A stretch of 64,000 nucleotides of DNA, from contig JAAYJV010000135.1 of the NCBI GenBank assembly GCA_012522755.1, positions 1 through 64,000 of the forward strand, written 5' to 3'. This document shows positions 16,657 to 26,818 of the stretch, piece after piece. This DNA is from Candidatus Hydrogenedens sp. GTDB lineage: Bacteria; Hydrogenedentota; Hydrogenedentia; Hydrogenedentales; CAITNO01. Under the pieces are notes generated by a model. That model was not told the DNA's origin, made no database searches, and worked only from the letters and a program-made list of their open reading frames with translations. The position numbers and the translations under genes were made by a program. The stretch's first letter is position 1, and each line of letters begins with the position of its first letter.

Positions 16657-19572
16657 TCAAAACATGATTTCCAAGGTCAGAGGAATCACTTCGCCCTGCT
16701 CGACCTCAATGAATTCCGAGTGTACATACCGCACTTCCAGAGGATTGATTATACCAAGTTCGAAGTAATAAATATCCAACTGCCATTCACCGGGCATGAC
16801 ATCTTCCATGACGAACTGACCACCCGGATTGATGCCCACACTCTGGCCCAGCAATTCGGTCACATCAACCGTCTCGCCCAGAGGCACCTGCGGGTAACCG
16901 GGTCGCTGCAGGACAGCCCGACCACCGAGCATATTCGAAGGTCCGGGCATGCACAGCCCTTCAATGCGTGCCCCTTCCTGCGTGCCGAAGTCGTAGCGAG
17001 TGGCCTGTCCGTCTTCCACCATGACCTGGACGCCTCTGGCGTCATAAATGGTGGACAGATCGCCGGAACTGATGTCGGTCACCATGGCCTGATACAAGCC
17101 GGCTGACAAATCGCCTATGTAATAATAGCCATTTTCATCGGCATTGGCATGGCCGGTAATACCGTTGCCGACGACCATGACCACGGCATTGGGGACGGCC
17201 ACACCTTCGTTGTAGACATAGCCTTCGAGAGCACCGCCGGCTGTGAAACGTATACGCACATTTTCTTCACGACCGCCCTCGTCCATAATGATGAGTTCGC
17301 TCTGGGCATTGGGATAATTGGGATGCTGTGCAATGGCGACATATTCACCGGGTGGAAGACTTTCAAAGAAGAAAGCGCCTTCTTCCCCCACCTGATATCT
17401 CCGGTTGTCCGGTACATTGCCGCTTGCAAGCATCATGAGCGCTTCAGCAGGGGATGAGGCTTCCAGCAAAGTCACTTCAGCACCGGTCACACTGGCATTG
17501 TCTTTGGCAAAGACTGTTCCCGCAATACGTCCGCCTTTTTCATCCAGCAGAAGCAGCACATTGTCCAGAACCTGACCCGCTTCCAGAGTAATCTCTTCTC
17601 TGGCCGGAGTGTATCCGGGTGTTGAGGCTTCCAGACGGTAGGTTCCCGCATGAATGGACAGAGAGAAACTGCCGTCGGGCGCATAAAATTCTTCTTCCGT
17701 GGCCGCATCACGCAACATGCCCATGAGACTGACGGAGCCGCTGCTTTCTGAAATGGGATAGGCTCCCACCTGATAACTTTCAGGCGCTTCATTATTTTCT
17801 TTCAGCAGTACCCGGCCGCGAACAAGTGCTGATTGTTTCATCAGTATTTTGGTCTCTTCATTCAAGCGTACCCGGCGAACTGTCGTGGGGGTATAGCCGT
17901 CCATACTGGCTATGATGGTATATTGACCCGCACTGATACCTGTAAAATGAAACTTCCCACTGCCGGCACTTGTTTCGGAACGTTGCGTACCTTCCAGACC
18001 GCCCAGGGTTACGCCGGAAAGTTGGAGGTTCACACCATCGAGAGTCTGGCCACGATCATCAACAACCGTTCCGAAGACATTGTGCTCTCCTTCTTCGGCA
18101 CTGCTCAATCTCAATACCACATTACTCAGATCGCTGTAACCGTCAGGATGAATGGGGAAACCCAAGGGAGTGACTTTGTAGGCTTTCTTCTGAGCAAAGA
18201 TCTGATATTCCCCTCCCGGCAGCTCATTGATGATAAAACGTCCGGATTCATCACTCATTGTGTGCCTGAAAGCCTGAGGCGCTTTCAGATTGCTGAAAAA
18301 GCTGGAATAGGCTGGCATGCAGGTCACCTGTGCACCGGGGATGGCATGTCCCTGGTTGTCGACGATCATGCCGTACACGTTGCTTCCTGCAAACATGAAA
18401 ACATCTACACGCACATTACGGTGAGAGGGACTGAGAATAACAGGGTCGCTCATTTGCGGGGCATAATCATCAGTACTCGCATGGACATGCCATTCTTCGT
18501 TGAAGGGTATGCCCGTGAGTTCATAATAGCCGTCCTCACCGCTTGAATCCATGATGGGCGGTGTTTTTCTGGAGATCTGGCTCAGTGCCTGAGAAAGCAT
18601 GCTCTGGGCTGTGGCAAGAACGACATTGGCACCACTCACAGGCTGTTGATCAGGGGACATGACATAACCCCAGATCACACCGGCCGCCTCAACAGTGAAG
18701 TCAATATTCTTCACTTCCTCATCAGGATTCCGGATTTCCACTTTCTGATAGGGAAGATTTTTACCACTCATATAGGAGGTGCCGCGAAGGTCCACAGCCA
18801 AACCTACCAGACCGGGTTGCAAACCTCGCATCTCATAGTAGCCCTGTCCATCGGTGATGGCATGGTTGCCCTCCGATCTCTCGGCCTGTACAGTGACGCC
18901 GGGAACCCCTTCTCCTGAATCAGCAACGGTTACCCGTCCTGAAATGGTCGCGCCGGAAGAAAGGGCAAGATTGACTCTCACTTCGCTGCTGTTCTCACTG
19001 ATGACAGGCGACAACTGCGTGGCCTTGACATAACCCACAGCGACTGCTTCCACCTCATATTGACCGGCATGCTCCAGTGCGATCTTGAACTCTCCAGAGC
19101 GGCTTGACCGGGCGGGATGCTGCGTATTGAGCGCGCTGCGCATGGCTTTTCGCTCTCTTTCATCGAGTGAAGCCCATAGAACATTATCTTCAGGCGACTG
19201 CTTGCGTTGAACAACGATACGCGCCCCGGCAATGGGCTTGTTGGTTTTCTGATCCATTATGGTTCCCATCAGCGTAAAGGGAAGCTCTTCAACGGGTGCT
19301 TCTTCCTTATCTATGACAACTTCGGGAACAGTTATCTGGGCGGCAGGTGCAAGGACTTCAGAAATTTCCTCTTCGAAAGCGGGCGAAGGCGAGTAATCGC
19401 GCTTCTGTTCTTCAGGTCGGGCTTCATAGCTGATTCTGGACACAGGTGGTGCTGTGGGTTTGCGTGGAACCAACATGAAAGCCAGACCAATGAGAGCGGC
19501 CAGCACCAGCGCGACCATAAGAATAATCTGTACAACCGATACAGAGGATGATGAACGTTTCTTGACGGACAT
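16657..19572 (-). CDS. Membrane-anchored protein with multiple carboxypeptidase-regulatory-like domains
   Basis: A 971-residue protein with a short cytoplasmic tail, one transmembrane helix at 13-36 and a proline-rich linker. About eight or nine repeats of a beta-sandwich follow, of the CarboxypepD_reg/transthyretin-like type. Each repeat has a recognisable pattern such as ISGRVTVADSGEGVPGVTV ... DGQGYYEMRGLQPG or VFGTVVDDRGQTLDGVNL. The usual reading is a periplasmic or surface scaffold that binds sugars or protein partners; no catalytic domain is seen. It lies between the GH-like gene and the ABC block on the same strand. Its target is unknown. Confidence 0.8.
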   Translation of the reverse strand: MSVKKRSSSSVSVVQIILMVALVLAALIGLAFMLVPRKPTAPPVSRISYEARPEEQKRDYSPSPAFEEEISEVLAPAAQITVPEVVIDKEEAPVEELPFTLMGTIMDQKTNKPIAGARIVVQRKQSPEDNVLWASLDERERKAMRSALNTQHPARSSRSGEFKIALEHAGQYEVEAVAVGYVKATQLSPVISENSSEVRVNLALSSGATISGRVTVADSGEGVPGVTVQAERSEGNHAITDGQGYYEMRGLQPGLVGLAVDLRGTSYMSGKNLPYQKVEIRNPDEEVKNIDFTVEAAGVIWGYVMSPDQQPVSGANVVLATAQSMLSQALSQISRKTPPIMDSSGEDGYYELTGIPFNEEWHVHASTDDYAPQMSDPVILSPSHRNVRVDVFMFAGSNVYGMIVDNQGHAIPGAQVTCMPAYSSFFSNLKAPQAFRHTMSDESGRFIINELPGGEYQIFAQKKAYKVTPLGFPIHPDGYSDLSNVVLRLSSAEEGEHNVFGTVVDDRGQTLDGVNLQLSGVTLGGLEGTQRSETSAGSGKFHFTGISAGQYTIIASMDGYTPTTVRRVRLNEETKILMKQSALVRGRVLLKENNEAPESYQVGAYPISESSGSVSLMGMLRDAATEEEFYAPDGSFSLSIHAGTYRLEASTPGYTPAREEITLEAGQVLDNVLLLLDEKGGRIAGTVFAKDNASVTGAEVTLLEASSPAEALMMLASGNVPDNRRYQVGEEGAFFFESLPPGEYVAIAQHPNYPNAQSELIIMDEGGREENVRIRFTAGGALEGYVYNEGVAVPNAVVMVVGNGITGHANADENGYYYIGDLSAGLYQAMVTDISSGDLSTIYDARGVQVMVEDGQATRYDFGTQEGARIEGLCMPGPSNMLGGRAVLQRPGYPQVPLGETVDVTELLGQSVGINPGGQFVMEDVMPGEWQLDIYYFELGIINPLEVRYVHSEFIEVEQGEVIPLTLEIMF

Positions 19573-19660
19573 ATAATTTACCTTACACTTTTGCCAGAAG
19601 GAGAACGTATCTATAACGACAGATTGGGCTTATAAGTATACACCACGACCCATTTGACGG

Positions 19661-21814
19661 CTATTCAGCACATGCCGGACTCTTGTCTTCGGGATAGACC
19701 AGTTCATACTCTTTGCTATCAAAATCAACGGTGACAGATGCGCCATTGGCATATACAGCACGTTGTTTCCGCCAATCACCATCCAGAAATTCATGATGGG
19801 TCATCTCGGAAAAGGCACATGTTTCCGACCAGGCCGCCGCTTCCAGAATACGGGCAATCAATTCTTCCGAGGCCAGCGGGTGCAAATAGGGCAAACCGGC
19901 ATGAAGCAGACAGTGCAGCCAGGCCGCATCCCCCTGAGGCACACCCCATCCGCCATTCTCTCCGAATTCCCACGGTACGAGCAGGGCATCATGATAAACC
20001 AGATTGAAAAGAGGAATGGGAATAGCGCAGGCTTCTCCTCCACCGATATGAGGATAGGTTGCATAGGGCGCATGATGAACGAGATCCAGAGCATTCACAG
20101 TGTATTCCACAGGCTCTTCAGAGCTCACCACATATCCCCGGGCACGCAGCAGATCAAAGCACTCCAGCCTGTAACGGGCACATTCGCTCCGGGTCATGGG
20201 TTGGGAGGGCTGAGCACTTTCTTCCAGGGGAACAACGGAAAACACATCGAGATAGGCGCCTTTGACCAGAATGCCCTTTTCTTTGAAAAGATCATGGTTT
20301 CTGCGCACATATTCAGGAGCGAAACGGGCACTGAGAATGGTTTGCGGCCCTCCACACCAGACACTCCACTCTTCTCTGCTGCCATCCATTTTCAATGCGG
20401 CCAATCGGTCATCAAAGGAAGCGGCACTGTAATAAAAATCACGGTACTGGTCGTGAACGGCAAAGAGATAATTCATGGATGCACAGGAATCAGCCAGGGC
20501 TTTGAGTCCTTCCCAGCCTCCCTGAAGGGTGCCCACCGGCAAAGGGTCCGGATGGGCATTGTCATAGCCATAATAGCCCCAGCCATCGAGATGCACATAA
20601 GCGGCATGAACCCCTTTTTCATGCAAGGCTTCAAGCTGTTCACGAAGGGTATCAAAAGTCTGAAGTTGATGATTCTTTTCCGGCGTCTCTTTATTGGCCA
20701 GAGAAGCCTCTGTAACATAATGGTACAGAGCACCAAGATGGATAACGGGCTTGCCGATGACCTGGCTCAAGTTGGGTGTCCGTTGAAGCTTTTCAGACAA
20801 AAGCGTCAGTCGCCCCCGCTCCCGGGCAAAACGGCGGTATCTCTTTGCCATGGACACATAGTCCGCTTTATCGTCGAAGACCAGACGCAGGCTGCGCATG
20901 TAATTAAAGCGGCCCAGAGAGGCATTCCACCTGGCCCAGACTGTCGTGGGGCCACCGGATTGATGATCATATACTCCTCCCGCATCATCGGTACTTTCAA
21001 GAATGATCTGAACGCCAGCCCCCTTTTCTATATGTCCCCACCAGGGCATATAAAAAGTACGTGAATGGACAAGTTCTTCATGACTGATGGTCTGCTCCCA
21101 GTTGCCGGGCAGAAGCATTCCCTGCATACGGGGTATTACTGAAAAGGTGGTGGCCTTCGCCTTCAGGAGGATCGGGGTGGGCCAGTTGAGTACTTTGAAG
21201 GCATCCTCAGGCTCTGTCATGGCAATATCCATGATAATTTCCGAGCCCGTGAGCAGCCAGGTCAGTCTGATTTCCAGGGCGGGCTCTTTTTCGAAGTCGG
21301 AGAGCACAAGCAGCATGCCCGTACCATAACCGGTGTTGAAGGCCTCCGCTTTTTTGCTGCGAGCCGAAGCCAGAGCGAGTGTCTTGGATTGGAGTTCCAG
21401 ATCACTTTCAATGGACGGGGCAAAATTCCAGCGCCGGGCCGGAGTTTTAACACTCATGGACAGATTGTTTCTGTCCACCGTCAGCGTGAGCGTATCATTC
21501 GTAACGGACCAGAAGTCTTTGCTTTCAGAAAAGCGTATTTCAGGTGCTTGGGGCCGATCCGAAGCATGTTTCCACAACCACTGGCGGTATTCCTCCAGAT
21601 GCTTGTAAAATTCATTGACCTTTTCCGGCGTATCGATATCCGCAGTCAACATCTCCTGCAGTGCTTCCCGTCGACTGAGGCTTTCCTCTTCCAGATCAGC
21701 GGGAAGAACAAAAGCTTGCAGCATTTCGAACTGTTTTGTGACACTTTCAACCCGTGTTTCCAGTGCCTCCGCACTTTGCAGCAAGGTGCAGCAGAAAAAA
21801 ACGATAACAGCCAT
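19661..21814 (-). CDS. Secreted DUF5696/GH-like glycosidase candidate
   Basis: A 717-residue protein with a signal peptide (MAVIVFFCCTLLQSAEA). An N-terminal beta-rich domain reaches about 310, and a TIM-barrel-like region spans about 330-640. Barrel features include HLDGWGYYGYDNAHPDPLPV, FAVHDQYRDFYYSAASFDD and KGAYLDVFSVVP; Asp and Glu residues at the ends of strands suggest a glycoside hydrolase related to DUF5696 or GH101. The assignment to these families is from memory and uncertain. The catalytic pair cannot be fixed by reading. It follows the TlpA-like gene by 73 bases on the same strand and precedes the Ig-like protein. Confidence 0.6.
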   Translation of the reverse strand: MAVIVFFCCTLLQSAEALETRVESVTKQFEMLQAFVLPADLEEESLSRREALQEMLTADIDTPEKVNEFYKHLEEYRQWLWKHASDRPQAPEIRFSESKDFWSVTNDTLTLTVDRNNLSMSVKTPARRWNFAPSIESDLELQSKTLALASARSKKAEAFNTGYGTGMLLVLSDFEKEPALEIRLTWLLTGSEIIMDIAMTEPEDAFKVLNWPTPILLKAKATTFSVIPRMQGMLLPGNWEQTISHEELVHSRTFYMPWWGHIEKGAGVQIILESTDDAGGVYDHQSGGPTTVWARWNASLGRFNYMRSLRLVFDDKADYVSMAKRYRRFARERGRLTLLSEKLQRTPNLSQVIGKPVIHLGALYHYVTEASLANKETPEKNHQLQTFDTLREQLEALHEKGVHAAYVHLDGWGYYGYDNAHPDPLPVGTLQGGWEGLKALADSCASMNYLFAVHDQYRDFYYSAASFDDRLAALKMDGSREEWSVWCGGPQTILSARFAPEYVRRNHDLFKEKGILVKGAYLDVFSVVPLEESAQPSQPMTRSECARYRLECFDLLRARGYVVSSEEPVEYTVNALDLVHHAPYATYPHIGGGEACAIPIPLFNLVYHDALLVPWEFGENGGWGVPQGDAAWLHCLLHAGLPYLHPLASEELIARILEAAAWSETCAFSEMTHHEFLDGDWRKQRAVYANGASVTVDFDSKEYELVYPEDKSPACAE

Positions 21815-21887
21815 CTGGAGAGTCTCCTTTTATGCGGATATCTGTTCCTGAATTCCGGTCACAGCCTGTGAGATCACAGAAAAAAAA

Positions 21888-22829
21888 TCAGTCATGCTCC
21901 TGCATCATGTGCAGACTTTCCTGCAGCATCTCCGTGATCTCTTCGTTATCAGAGAGCAGCAGTGCTTTTTTCAGCAGGGCAAGGGCTTCTTCTTTTTTAC
22001 CCCTGGCAAAGAGCACATGGCTCTGTGTGTCGAGGAGATCCGGATCTTTATTGTCGGTGAGAGCACAGGCTTTTTCCGAAAGCAGTTGAGCATAGTCCAG
22101 ATTTCTGTACCGGAGAGAGTCATTGACAGCAATATGCCAGGCGAGAATACCCAGCATCTCCGGAAAATCCTGACCCCGGGCAAGAATACGCTGACCCAGC
22201 GCATCGGCACTGTCTTTGTCTCTGCCGAAATTGGCATAGACAAGATACTCCTGCATCCACAGTTCCAGGAGCTGCGCCATTTCTTCACGAATTTGGGCAT
22301 GCTGCACTTCGTTACGGGCATCTTCCAGAGAATAACCGTCGCTGAGGATTCTTTTTATGACAGCCTCCATATCATCAAAAGGGCTGCCCAACCACCAGAG
22401 GCGACCATTTTTCACGATAAAAGCATAGGGAATACCATTCACTCCGGAGGATTCCGCATAGGCTTTCCAGGTCAGAGACTCTTTGTCCCGGGCCAGGGTG
22501 TAGTGCATGGGCTGCTCTTTCAGAAAGTCTTCAACAGTGTTGACCTCTTCCTGGGTAATACCCACAATGGTCACTTTTTTCGAAGCATACTTTTCCTGGA
22601 GGCTGTTCAGCTCCGGGATACTCATACGGCAGGGCGGGCACCAGGTGGCCCAGAATTCAATGATATACAGAGTATCATCATTGACTTTAAGATCAACAGC
22701 TGAGCCCTGAATCCATTGATCAATACTCAGCGCAGGGGCTTCATCTCCCAGTTGCAAGGCTGAGATCTGAGCGCTGGCCAACAGCAGCAAAATGATCAAT
22801 CCGGCTGTTCCCGGGAAAAAAGTTCGCAT
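21888..22829 (-). CDS. TlpA/ResA-like thioredoxin with helical-repeat tail
   Basis: A 313-residue exported thioredoxin-fold protein. A signal peptide covers residues 1-24, the AhpC/TSA-Redoxin fold lies at about 28-175, and FWATWCPPC carries the redox pair Cys64 and Cys67. The C-terminal 130 residues look like TPR-type helices (LLSEKACALTDNKDPDLLDTQ, ALALLKKALLLSDNEEI). TlpA and ResA proteins reduce cysteines of apocytochromes or other envelope proteins. The ATG at 22829 was chosen from AAGGA six bases upstream and the signal peptide; a longer in-frame start at 22976 would overlap the upstream gene. Confidence 0.85.
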   Translation of the reverse strand: MRTFFPGTAGLIILLLLASAQISALQLGDEAPALSIDQWIQGSAVDLKVNDDTLYIIEFWATWCPPCRMSIPELNSLQEKYASKKVTIVGITQEEVNTVEDFLKEQPMHYTLARDKESLTWKAYAESSGVNGIPYAFIVKNGRLWWLGSPFDDMEAVIKRILSDGYSLEDARNEVQHAQIREEMAQLLELWMQEYLVYANFGRDKDSADALGQRILARGQDFPEMLGILAWHIAVNDSLRYRNLDYAQLLSEKACALTDNKDPDLLDTQSHVLFARGKKEEALALLKKALLLSDNEEITEMLQESLHMMQEHD

Positions 22830-22893
22830 TCCGGATCCTTTCTCTATGACAGAGGCACGCCTCAGCATTGATGGTTTGTTGTCTTTAAAGGAA

Positions 22894-24012
22894 TCAGTGG
22901 TGTGAAAAACAGCGTTCAAGCGTGAAGACCATGGCTGTATTGCTTTCATTACAGGCCACAATGGCATCATAGTCATTCACACTGCCGCCGGGCTGTGCCA
23001 GTGCCGAAACGCCTGCACTGGTGGCGGCATCCACAGCATCGCGGAAGGGGAAGAATCCATCGGAAGCCATGACGGCACCTTCAAGAGTGTTATCTCCTTT
23101 GTATTTGGACTGGGCCTTGAAAATAGCCTGCTGCACAGCGCCGACACGGTCCTGTTCGCCTGTTCCCACAGCCAGTGTCTGCCCATTGCGGACAATAACC
23201 ACGCCATTGGAGCGCACATGAAGATTGACATACCAGGCAAAGAGGAGATCATTCAGTTCTCTATCCGTCGCCGCCCGTGCAATATCGATACGCCCTTTTT
23301 TCGGATGTTCATTATAGGCTGCAACAAAATCGGCAACGGTTTTCATCCGCGAAAGATAGGGCTGTGCCACGACGAGGGAACCATCATCAAAGATTTTCAC
23401 TTCCCAGGAATTGATGGCATCATCAAGATAACGGGGCAGCTGATCGGGAGCGGGAGTCTGCACAATACGAATGTCTCTGTTCCGTTTGAAACGGGCATGA
23501 TCGTGAAAACAACTGAGGGCACCCTCTGAAAAGGAAGGAGCGACAACACCTTCCACAATGGTTCCCATGATTTCCGCAGCCGTATCTTCGTCCACTTCCA
23601 CATTGAATGCCACCACACTGCCGAAGGCGGCCTGGGCATCGGCATCGCGGGCCCGTTCGTAAATTTCAGCGAGCCTGATGCCGTCCCATTCAATGGCCAC
23701 ACCGGAAGGGTTGCAATGTTTCATTACGGCACAGGCGGGCCGATCCATATATTTGAGCATGCCCAGAGCATGATGCATGTCTTCCAGATTGGTCTGCGAA
23801 AGACCGCTCTTCCCGGTCTTCAGCATCTTATAAGCGCCCAGAACCAGATTATTCTCTCCTGCGGGACGGTAAAAAGCGGCCGGTTGATGGGGATTCGTGC
23901 CATAGCGGAGATCTTCCACTTTCTCATAGTGGCGGCCGAGAAGCTCCAGGGCATCAGGAAAACTTCCTTCCGTACGTGTACGGTACATGGCTTTTAAATC
24001 TTTTGCAGACAT
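22894..24012 (-). CDS. AICAR transformylase, stand-alone (PurH C-terminal domain only)
   Basis: A 372-residue enzyme of de novo purine synthesis that uses 10-formyl-THF to formylate AICAR to FAICAR. LRYGTNPHQPAAFY opens the AICARFT domain at about 35. The active-site KHCNPSG lies at Lys98, and the C-terminal part (EDRVGAVQQAIFKA, SDGFFPFRD) is typical. The N-terminal IMP cyclohydrolase (MGS-like, about 190 residues) present in ordinary bifunctional PurH of about 510-530 residues is absent; the frame starts at an ATG with AAGGAG upstream. The cyclohydrolase must be encoded elsewhere or by another enzyme. It heads the minus-strand run. Confidence 0.85.
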   Translation of the reverse strand: MSAKDLKAMYRTRTEGSFPDALELLGRHYEKVEDLRYGTNPHQPAAFYRPAGENNLVLGAYKMLKTGKSGLSQTNLEDMHHALGMLKYMDRPACAVMKHCNPSGVAIEWDGIRLAEIYERARDADAQAAFGSVVAFNVEVDEDTAAEIMGTIVEGVVAPSFSEGALSCFHDHARFKRNRDIRIVQTPAPDQLPRYLDDAINSWEVKIFDDGSLVVAQPYLSRMKTVADFVAAYNEHPKKGRIDIARAATDRELNDLLFAWYVNLHVRSNGVVIVRNGQTLAVGTGEQDRVGAVQQAIFKAQSKYKGDNTLEGAVMASDGFFPFRDAVDAATSAGVSALAQPGGSVNDYDAIVACNESNTAMVFTLERCFSHH

Positions 24013-24299
24013 TCGGGGAACTCCTTATAGTGTTTTGCGGATTTGTGAATTTCAAACAAGGTGAAAGTCCTGCTCCGGCCGGATTGGTATCGGGAAGGCA
24101 TATACATGTCTATTTTATACAAGGAGAGCCATCAAGACCAAATCCGCATCATAAACAAAGGAAGAAGGCTCCGGTGCAAGGGAAAAAGCTTCAAAAAGCC
24201 AAAAACCCGCAAAAATGAATTGAAGTTCATGTTGCAGTTGCGCAATAATGATTTGCAGTGAAAATTCAATCATCAGAGTAATAATCTGGAGGTGCGACC

Positions 24300-26786
24300 A
24301 TGGAAAAAAAAGATTCAGCCTCAAAATTTGAACTCCATATGATCGGTCACGGACATATTGATCCCGTATGGCTCTGGCGATGGACAGAAGGTTACGCTGA
24401 GGTTCGTTCCACCTTCGCCAGCGCTCTTGACCGGATGAATGAAACACCCGACTTCATTTTCACAGCCAGCAGTGCCTGCTTTTACCAGTGGGTTAAAGAA
24501 AGCGATCCCTCCCTCTTCGCGCAGATCAAGAAACGTGTTGCTGAAGGACGTTGGGAAATTACAGGCGGATTCTGGGTGGAGCCCGACTGCAATATCCCCT
24601 GTGGCGAATCTTTCGTGCGACAGGGTCTCTATTCACAACGCTTCTTTGAAAAAGAATTTGGAAAGCGTGTACGGGTCGGATTCAACCCTGACAGCTTCGG
24701 GCATGCCGGGAGTCTGCCTCAGATTCTCAAAAAACTCGGCATGGAATTTTACTGTTATATGCGACCCCAGCCTGAGATGGGAGAAAAAGAATATCCTCAG
24801 GGCACTCTCTTTCTGTGGAAGGGCAAAGACGGCTCCACCCTGCTCACAGCGCAACTCCCCTTCTGCTACGATGGTCTCGTACAGGATATCCGGCTTCGGG
24901 CCGATTTGCTGCCAAAGAGCCCTTACCTGCATCCGCAACAACGCCATGCCTTATGTTTTTATGGCGTGGGCAACCATGGCGGCGGCCCCACCAGAGAAAC
25001 TGTTCAGTGTATTCTCGATTGGCAGGAGAAAGCGGAGAATCCTGATGTGGCCCTGACTTTTTCCACTTTGGAAAATTTCTTCGACACTGTGGCAAAAGAG
25101 ATACCCGCTGATGCTCTGCCCTCCATGAATGAAGAACTTCAGTATCATGCCCGGGGCTGTTACAGTGTCCATGAAGAAATCAAAAGGCTGAACAGAAAGG
25201 TTAAGCACTCATTGATGACGGCTGAGCGTTTCGCCACGGCCGCCTGGCTGCTGGAATCACTGGATTATCCTCATGATGCCTTTGAAAAATGCTGGAAAGA
25301 CCTGCTATTCAACCAGTTCCATGATACGCTGGGCGGAACGAGCCTGCAAAGTGCCTATGAAGACAGCCGTGACCAGTTGGGTGCAGCCCGCCACAGAGCC
25401 GACGTGATTTTAAATCAGTCTGTACAATCCATAGCCCGTGATGTGGATACTTCGGCTGAGGGCAACCCCATCCTGGTCATCAATCCTCTCCCCTGGCCTG
25501 TAATGTCTCCTGTTGTGGTGCCCCCTTCCATCCGCACCAATCTCACGACTGACAGACATAATCAGAGCGATGATATTCACATCGTCGATGGACAGGGGGA
25601 AGCAGTGCCTGTCCAGACCATACGCGGGGAGAGAATCGGGCATACCCGTCACAGCTTTGTGGCCGAAGTTCCAGCCATGGGCTACACCGTTTTTCATGCC
25701 AGAAGCAACAGGAAGAAATACAAACATAACCTTTCTTTGAATTGTGAAAAGAATGTGCTGGAAAATCACTGGTGGCGCATGGAGTTTTGTCCAAAAACTG
25801 GTGAGATCTCACGGCTCTTTGACAAGTTGCATCATGTCGAAGTTTTGAAACGGGGCGGCATTTTGAGCGTTATGAGTGACCCCGGAGATACCTGGGGGCA
25901 TACGCTCGATGGATTCCGTGTGGAGGCGGGCCGTTTCGACCGTGCAAAACTGGAAATTGTTGAAGAGGGCGATGTGCAGGTCACCATGCGCTGCATATCT
26001 CATTTCGATCGTTCAATAGCCATTGTGGAATATACCCTCTACCGTGCAATCGCTCATATTTCCGTAACCATGCGAGTGAACTGGCAGCAACAGCACCAGG
26101 CATTGAAATATGGCTTTGAAACATCCATAGAAAACGGTCAGGCTGTTTGGGACAGTCCCTATGGCTATCAGGAAAGACCGGCCACGGGTATGGAAGAGCC
26201 GGGAGGCCAATGGTTCGATCTGAGCGGTGAGATCGACGGCCGACCCTATGGCTTTGCTGTTTTAAATGACTGTAAATACAGCTCTGATATTCTGAAGGAT
26301 ACCATGCGTGTCACCCTGTTGAGAAGTCCGGCCTATGCTCACCACGATCCGCATCGTTACAATATCGATGAAATGTGGCCTGTCATTGATCAGGGCTGGC
26401 ACAGCATGCATTTCGGCTTCATACCCCATACAGGCGGCTGGCGTGATACACACGTGGTCAAGCGTGCCTGGGAATTGAACTCTCCCGTATTCATCCATCA
26501 GGAAGCGCGGCATATGGGCAAATTCCGGAAACGGGCCGGTCTTTTGGGCACGGAATCCCCCAATGTTCTGCTCACAGTGATCAAGTGCAGTGAAGATGGC
26601 GAAGACATTATTGTCCGGGGTTTTGAAACAGCGGGAGAACAGGCTCAAACCCGCCTTCATCTCCCCTATTTCGACAAAGCTTTTTGCCTCTGCTTTGAGC
26701 CTCATGAAATCAAAACGATCCGTATCAACCGACAAGACTGGACTTTTAAAGAAGTCAATCTTCTGGAAGAACCCGATTCAGAATAA
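24300..26786 (+). CDS. Alpha-mannosidase, GH38 family
   Basis: An 828-residue glycoside hydrolase family 38 enzyme removing alpha-mannosyl residues. The Zn-binding HGHIDPVWLW is at residues 17-26, the nucleophile region FNPDSFGHAG has Asp131, and the downstream PDxFGH-type geometry fits. A three-helix bundle and beta-sandwich C-terminal domains follow (YTLYRAIAHISVTMRVNW). No signal peptide is seen, so it is likely cytoplasmic, acting on imported oligosaccharides. It has an upstream GGAGGTG ribosome site. The 287 bases between it and the AICAR transformylase are non-coding on both strands and show no clear structure. Confidence 0.93.
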   Translation: MEKKDSASKFELHMIGHGHIDPVWLWRWTEGYAEVRSTFASALDRMNETPDFIFTASSACFYQWVKESDPSLFAQIKKRVAEGRWEITGGFWVEPDCNIPCGESFVRQGLYSQRFFEKEFGKRVRVGFNPDSFGHAGSLPQILKKLGMEFYCYMRPQPEMGEKEYPQGTLFLWKGKDGSTLLTAQLPFCYDGLVQDIRLRADLLPKSPYLHPQQRHALCFYGVGNHGGGPTRETVQCILDWQEKAENPDVALTFSTLENFFDTVAKEIPADALPSMNEELQYHARGCYSVHEEIKRLNRKVKHSLMTAERFATAAWLLESLDYPHDAFEKCWKDLLFNQFHDTLGGTSLQSAYEDSRDQLGAARHRADVILNQSVQSIARDVDTSAEGNPILVINPLPWPVMSPVVVPPSIRTNLTTDRHNQSDDIHIVDGQGEAVPVQTIRGERIGHTRHSFVAEVPAMGYTVFHARSNRKKYKHNLSLNCEKNVLENHWWRMEFCPKTGEISRLFDKLHHVEVLKRGGILSVMSDPGDTWGHTLDGFRVEAGRFDRAKLEIVEEGDVQVTMRCISHFDRSIAIVEYTLYRAIAHISVTMRVNWQQQHQALKYGFETSIENGQAVWDSPYGYQERPATGMEEPGGQWFDLSGEIDGRPYGFAVLNDCKYSSDILKDTMRVTLLRSPAYAHHDPHRYNIDEMWPVIDQGWHSMHFGFIPHTGGWRDTHVVKRAWELNSPVFIHQEARHMGKFRKRAGLLGTESPNVLLTVIKCSEDGEDIIVRGFETAGEQAQTRLHLPYFDKAFCLCFEPHEIKTIRINRQDWTFKEVNLLEEPDSE

Positions 26787-26818
26787 GCCGCATCTTTAAA
26801 GATCCTTTTGGAGAAGCC

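Noticed and set aside
19763..21064. 433-codon open frame on the plus strand
   Set aside because: It mirrors the secreted glycosidase-like gene, whose signal peptide and barrel features are convincing. Low-complexity composition and no start signal.
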